Positions 59,054-64,000 of a DNA stretch of 64,000 nucleotides are shown here, in pieces. The notes beneath the pieces are model-generated. The model worked only from the letters and a program-made list of their open reading frames with translations. It was not told the DNA's origin and made no database searches. Location: positions 2,101,590-2,165,589 of the forward strand of contig JAKSZT010054583.1 in NCBI GenBank assembly GCA_026826555.1. The letters are read 5' to 3'. Position numbers and translations under genes: made by a program. This stretch comes from Tolypeutes matacus. Its lineage: Eukaryota > Chordata > Mammalia > Cingulata > Chlamyphoridae. The first letter of the stretch is position 1, and each line of letters starts with the position of its first letter.

Positions 59054-59071
59054 ATATCACTTCTGACACCA
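59054..59071 (-). promoter_or_regulatory. Primer-binding site, tRNA-Leu type
   Basis: On minus, TGGTGTCAGAAGTGATAT directly follows the 5' LTR. It differs at two of 18 positions from the complement of the tRNA-Leu 3' end as I know it. ERVL elements use tRNA-Leu, which supports the class call. Confidence 0.75.
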
Positions 59072-59519
59072 AAAACTTTCAAAAAGGAACTGAGTCACCA
59101 AAAATAATAGATAATCAATATAATGAGTTTATTGAAAGAGAAACTGCTCAAGCACTAAGAGTTTTAAATGGTTTGTAGGTTACATCAGCTTATAAAGGCA
59201 ATTAGAGGATTTCCAAAGGGGAAGTTATAGTTATAGGCTGACATTTAAGTTCCTCATTTAAAAGGAGGGTCTTACAAAGTGGGTAATGACCAAAGATTGG
59301 TTATAACATATTTGTTCACTTCTGATAGATTATCTCTACTGGACTGAAACCACCTTATTTCCAACTGTTGCATAAACTGCAACTTTGCCAGGTATGGTCC
59401 AATTTTTGGAAAACCCCCACTTTTATTTTTAATCTTTTAGAAAGTCTCTATCACCTTACTGGAAAAGGTGGTTGCTCCTGGCAATCTTAATGTAGGAAGC
59501 TAATTTATATTACTTAACT
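59072..59519 (-). repeat. 5' LTR of the provirus remnant
   Basis: Direct repeat of 56848-57287 with many substitutions and small indels, implying an old integration. Confidence 0.85.
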
Positions 59520-60236
59520 TCAATCAGCTAGAACAATGTCTGAATCATTGTCTTCTAAATGGTTAGAATAAAAATGTAAGCAGATAAAGTGTCCTAATCC
59601 TATAGATTTAATCCTAAAGTGTTGGTTTTCTTATCTCCTGATTGGTCTGAGTGCCAATAATTCCATTATTCCTAAACTGCTGGGAGTTCAGATTAGCTAG
59701 CATCAAACTAACCCTTTAATGGAATCCATCAGCAATTGCACACAGCAAGTGGTTAAGCAAATCTTAAGAAAAGCTTTTTACTAATCACAGAAAAAGCTGC
59801 ACTTTACTTATATTTTAACACACCCCACTGTGTTAAACCAATGAAATGAATCAGAGATTTTTGTATAAAAGATATAGACACATTTCAGGTAATTTTTGTA
59901 ACACTTTAAAAAAGTTTATTTATTTCATTTTAATTCCAAAATACCACAACCTTAAATCACTCCTAACAACTGTAAAAGAGAAAAATAGATATTTGTGTAA
60001 AAAACATAATGGATATTGAAAACATGGGCAGGAAAAACTGGTTTGTAGAAATATTCTCTGTTCCTATAACTTTTTCTTCTGAGCTTGTTTTACTGCAGGT
60101 CATATAACTTGAGCATGTACATAAAACATAACTCCTGTCCTTTAGGTGATCTTTGAGACACCAGGAACAGAGGTCACCTCTCTCAGAACTAAGATTACAA
60201 GGAGAGGGAGACATTGGAAACAAGTCAAAGGCAAAA
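59520..60236. other. AT-rich sequence, no gene seen
   Basis: Nothing recognised. Confidence 0.35.
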
Positions 60237-60527
60237 TGTCTTTCAATAAGGAAGATCTAGCCTGAAGTCCAGTCTACTGCCTATGGACAGCTCTATAATT
60301 AACCAATTGGACTATGCCAAGTCAAACCTCTCCACTTTTGTCTCCCCCTCTTACCTCCCATTCCCATAAAATCTCCCTTAACTCTTAGACCAGGGAGACA
60401 AATTTGAGCCTTGTGTCCTGTCTCCATGCTGGTCATCCTTGCATTAAACCTCTTTCGTTTCTCAAGATCCCAATATCATAGTATTTACCTCTGTGCACAT
60501 TGGGCAGTGAGCCCCTTTTCAGTAATG
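60237..60527 (+). mobile_element. ERV1-like solo LTR
   Basis: Resembles gammaretroviral-type LTR ends: 'cccataaaatctccc' as TATA region, 'ccagggagacaaatttgagccttgtgtcctgtctcc', 'ccttgcattaaacctctttcg' as polyadenylation region, and 'tctgtgcacattgggcagtgagccccttttcagtaa' at the end. Borders and class are inferred. An antisense open frame at 60485-60823 overlaps its end and is not recognisable. Confidence 0.6.
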
Positions 60528-61294
60528 ATATTATACAAACCTATAAATACAAGAAGAATTATGATGGATGATAGGTAGCAATCGGAGAACCTCAAAAGTC
60601 TTTCTGCCTTATCTTGTAGGATTGTCCAAAAGTTTGATTTCTCAGGCAAAGATTCTGTCTCTGGAAACTGGAAAAATTGGGCTGGAACTCTTATGAGAAT
60701 GGGTTTTTCCTGCTTCTGGTTTGGTGACCAGTTTTGCCAGAACAGCTTCTCTTGGGGTATTTTGCCCTTCTTGTTATAATTTCTTCCAGAAAGCATAGAG
60801 ATCCCATAGCAGTTAAGAAACAAACAATAAAATAGCTACTCATATGGCTGAATGAATCTCACTAGTCGCTTTTCCCTCCATAAAATGTCTAGGCTGACCC
60901 ACATCTGGCTGACCTTTCACAACCTTGGGCTAACTTTCCTGAAGTTTCTTCTCCCAATCTCTCCTTGCCTTCCAACTTCCTCTTTTCTGAGAAGGAATCA
61001 GGGCTTAACATTAAAAAAAAATTATGTAGAATGCAAGCACTAGGTAGGTGTTTGTGGTCACCCTGGTTTGAAATACCTTCTACCTCCTGTGATGGCCTAG
61101 TATTCTGTGCTTGAGTGTCACCCCTGTGGTATTTAATCCTCACTGATTTGTACTCTAATTAGATTTATCCTTTTCTTTTTTATCTAATAGACCCAGTTCA
61201 TTGTGGACAGAGACACGGTCACCCAGTTTTTGCACCTCCATTAGCTCTGAACACTATCTTATAACAAGCAGACTCTTAAGAAGAGAGAATTAGT
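60528..61294. other. Unique sequence
   Basis: The minus open frame 60823-60485 has a hydrophobic stretch (IIILLVFIGLY) but no family signature. Confidence 0.35.
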
Positions 61295-61430
61295 TCATTA
61301 ACTCATTAAATCAAATATTTAATGAGTACCTACTATGTGCCAGGTACTATTCTAGGCACAGAGGCATGAGGAATGCAGATAAGACTTCTGCCTTCCAGGA
61401 GCTTACATTCTGGTAAATGAGAGAGTCTGA
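61295..61430 (-). repeat. L2 3'-end fragment
   Basis: 'aatatttaatgagtacctactatgtgccaggtactattctaggcacagagg...cttccaggagcttacattctgg' is a well-preserved reversed L2 end. Confidence 0.88.
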
Positions 61431-63609
61431 ACCATCTTGACTTGCAAATATCCCACACTAAAAGGGTTATTTTTCCCAACATGCAAGATTCAGCTCCAGG
61501 TGCTATTTTTGCCATATAGATACAACTGAGGAGAGGTAAAGGGCATACATTAACATTTTTTCTGTTTATCATGTATCTATCATTTTAAATAAAACAGTGC
61601 TAACATTGCAGTGTTCTATCCAAGAGCTGACAAATTTACCTGAATACTTTGGTAGATTTTATACTATCTTTAGGTCTCTATGACTTTTAAATAACCAGAA
61701 TTGATGTGGCTTACTCATTGAAATTTGAAATGGTAATTTTTAGTCACCACGTAGGAATGAAAAATGAAAATGATTGCTTCAAGATCCTGAAAGATGTTTT
61801 GCTATAATTACACACCAGGTTTAATAATGGCCGAGTATGACACACACATTCCAACATTCTGTTGGAATTAATTGAGGTAAAATATTTTTGGGTCTTTTCT
61901 CTCTTTTCTTCTCTCTATTTGTAATTCAGATGAATGAAAGGAGCCTGATTGCTAACTGGGGAGAGTTTACTAGGTTGCTTTTTGTTGTTAAAGCTGCATA
62001 TCCACCAATTACTATTACTTGTTACCTGTCTCCACTTTGGTAACATTACCTAGTGATCAAACTGTACTGAGAGATGCTATTTTTAAATAATGCCACAGGA
62101 CGTAGGCATAGAAGTTTTTCACATCTGAAGTTACCTAAGAAAAAGATGATAGATCTTGTTCCAAATGAATCCTTTTGTTAAACCAATTCCTGAAAACTCA
62201 TACTTTAAATGTAGCAGCTGTCTTGTATAATTGAAGGGTTATGATTCTTGCTGATCACTGTGTGTCCCATTTACTACATAAATAACAGCGTGATGGTCTG
62301 GAATAGTTCTAGTTCTTGTTTTCCTTATGTGTCTTCTTTCTGGTGTAAAAGCATTAAGGAATTTTGACATAACGACACACTGCTATTTAAAGTCCTCACT
62401 TGTGAGACTGGAATGCTGTGCATTCAGAAGAAATTTACAAGCTATGCATTCAGGCTAGGTTAGAGCCAACAGCTTCTGAGCATTGTTTAAAGACAGGAAA
62501 CAATTCATATTAAAAACTCTATGTCCTAGTTTACATTGTCCATGGAGGTGATTATCAGAAAAAATTGAAAATATCTTTACGATGCTTATACAGTCTTATA
62601 GGAAGCAAAATATCCTGGTGATACTAAAAACATTTAATTGCTATCCTGATGTTTTATTTTTGTAATGGCAAGCATCTGGATGTTAGGAAACATTTAGATA
62701 ATTGAGTGCATTTTTACAGTTTTTTAAAATGTGTATTTATGCTTGCCATCACGTGGTCATAGCTGTATAGTCAACATCAGAACACGGCTATTTTGTATCA
62801 TAATTCTAGGACACAATCTCAAAAGTATATCTGGAAGACATTTCTTTCCCACGTAGAATCCTCCCTAATTTCTGAAGAAATTGCCTGCAGTTGTATAAGG
62901 GATGTTTATACGAATCATACACAGATGAGTGATAGTTATCCAATTAAGTTGATGTTTTACAGAAGGGGACCTTGAAAAACCAGGGTTACACATCAAGATG
63001 GGATTGAAAGAAACTCAAGGACCTGGAGAGTGATCTGGGGGCTTAAAAAGATTCATAGGATAACTGTGTCACCTAAAGCAAGCAAAACCATCTCTTATAT
63101 GGCAGTTGGGACACAAGGTGATGATGGTCAGACAGGCTGAAATTTCTACTAAGTGATATCACCGTAAAAATTGATGAGGAATATTAATCTCCCTGGAATA
63201 ACCCCTATGCATGTAAAAATATATTTGACCTAAACATATAGAATTGAATAGAAATTTAAAGCAACCAGGAGAGAATATATAAGATATATATCAGAAGTTA
63301 TTGGATGTTACATTTCTTTATATTTAACAACTCTGTGTTGATGTGGATAGAAGAATGTTATCCCCATTTATTTTGTTTCCTTCTTTAGATCTCTGAAGAG
63401 TTTGTATACGTTCTACTCTGTTAAAGTTTGTTCTAAAAGTGTCCCAAAATTAAATGGCCAAGAGTCTAGCCTTGTAATTTATGAACTGTCTATAGAGAAA
63501 AATAAAACATCTCCATTTGTATGTCTTCAGGGACTTTTTTCTAAAGTCAATTTTATCTAGATAAAAAAGTAACACAAACGAATAAAAACTTCCAAAATTT
63601 CTTATTTCT
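61431..63609. other. Repeat-poor AT-rich block (about 2.2 kb)
   Basis: No recognised repeat or gene. Similar in character to 21111-23416 and 35416-37739. Confidence 0.4.
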
Positions 63610-63870
63610 GCTATTCATTTATTCAACATACATTTAGAAAACATATACAAATATATGCAAAACATGTTGCTATGTACAGAAGGGAAAAAAAAGGAAAAAT
63701 GGGAGGGAAGGGAAATAACAGTTCTTGAAGAGATACAATGTTCCAGGCAGGATGTCAGATATTTCATATCTGTGGTGCTGTTTAAAGACATGGTTACTAC
63801 CTTTAAGAAGTTTGTTATCTAGTAAAGAGGATGTGATGGGTGCTATAACCACAATCCAAGGTAGAATGTG
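63610..63870 (-). repeat. Possible diverged L2 fragment
   Basis: 'ctattcatttattcaacatacatttag' and 'gttactacctttaagaagtttgttatctag...gaggatgtgatgggtgctataacc' are weakly like reversed L2. Confidence 0.45.
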
Positions 63871-64000
63871 ATCAGTGTTCCAAGAAAAACACAAACTGAA
63901 CTGCATCCGAGATATCTAAGGGAAAGAGACCACTTTCATCTGGGGAAGTCAAGCAATCCTACTCTTTGAAAAATGAGCACAGTTTCAACAGGAGGAGATG

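Larger units (their letters stand above)
56848..59519 (-). mobile_element. ERVL-like provirus remnant with two LTRs
   Basis: Two direct copies of a roughly 440-bp LTR flank 1.8 kb of internal DNA: 3' LTR at 56848-57287 and 5' LTR at 59072-59519 on the minus strand. Both carry an AATAAA (tttatt on plus near 56901 and 59128). The order LTR, primer site, internal DNA, polypurine tract, LTR fixes the orientation. The internal part has no long open frame and no gene I can name, so it is heavily deleted or a nonautonomous type. This is an inactive old insertion; no clear target duplication found. Confidence 0.82.

Overview
This is mammalian nuclear DNA and almost certainly armadillo (Xenarthra, most likely Dasypus). 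The main evidence is a set of about a dozen tRNA-Ala-type DAS SINEs. In sense orientation they carry a head like GGATGTGGCTCAAGCAGTTGG followed by GGGTTCAATCCC, and several have clean target-site duplications. L1, L2, MIR, MLT1-type and MER5-type repeats fit a placental genome. A run of ten N inside a GGAA array marks this as draft assembly sequence.

I found no intact protein-coding gene, tRNA or rRNA. Everything gene-like is a dead retrocopy: a U1 snRNA pseudogene (6.1-6.2 kb, minus), an RPSA pseudogene (15.5-16.4 kb, minus) and an RPS14 pseudogene (29.1-29.6 kb, plus). One 139-bp segment near 44.0 kb looks like an exon, but I could not match it to a gene. The rest is intergenic or intronic sequence.

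Layout. 0-10 kb: old L2/MIR, one dimeric DAS SINE, an MLT1-type LTR, long purine/pyrimidine simple repeats, the U1 retrocopy and an 11-bp GC-rich minisatellite. 10-21 kb: an LTR nested in another LTR, a T-looped hairpin, a short L1 insertion beside the RPSA pseudogene, several DAS SINEs, and a second LTR carrying a dimeric SINE. 21-23.4 kb: AT-rich, repeat-poor sequence. 23.4-33 kb: DAS SINEs, then a near full-length but decayed L1 (5' UTR, ORF1, ORF2, 3' UTR) that has received an RPS14 pseudogene in ORF2 and a solo LTR in its 3' UTR. 33-46 kb: mostly unique sequence with MIR/L2/MER5, a MIR split by an LTR, a long DAS SINE and the candidate exon. 46-49 kb: a second, 5'-truncated minus-strand L1 split by an LTR. 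49.5-56.5 kb: DAS SINEs, an MLT1 LTR, a further LTR, and a perfect 20-bp hairpin. 56.8-60.5 kb: a two-LTR ERVL-like provirus remnant with a tRNA-Leu-type primer site, then a separate ERV1-like LTR. 60.5-64 kb: mostly unique sequence with L2 fragments.

The elements do not act together. Their nesting gives a relative timeline: MIR/L2 first, then L1 and the MaLR-like LTRs, then the TG...CA LTR family, the processed pseudogenes and the DAS SINEs. I see no novel biological system. The best leads are an L1 3'-UTR tract duplicated inside ORF2, two strong hairpins, the minisatellite, and the unassigned exon-like segment.
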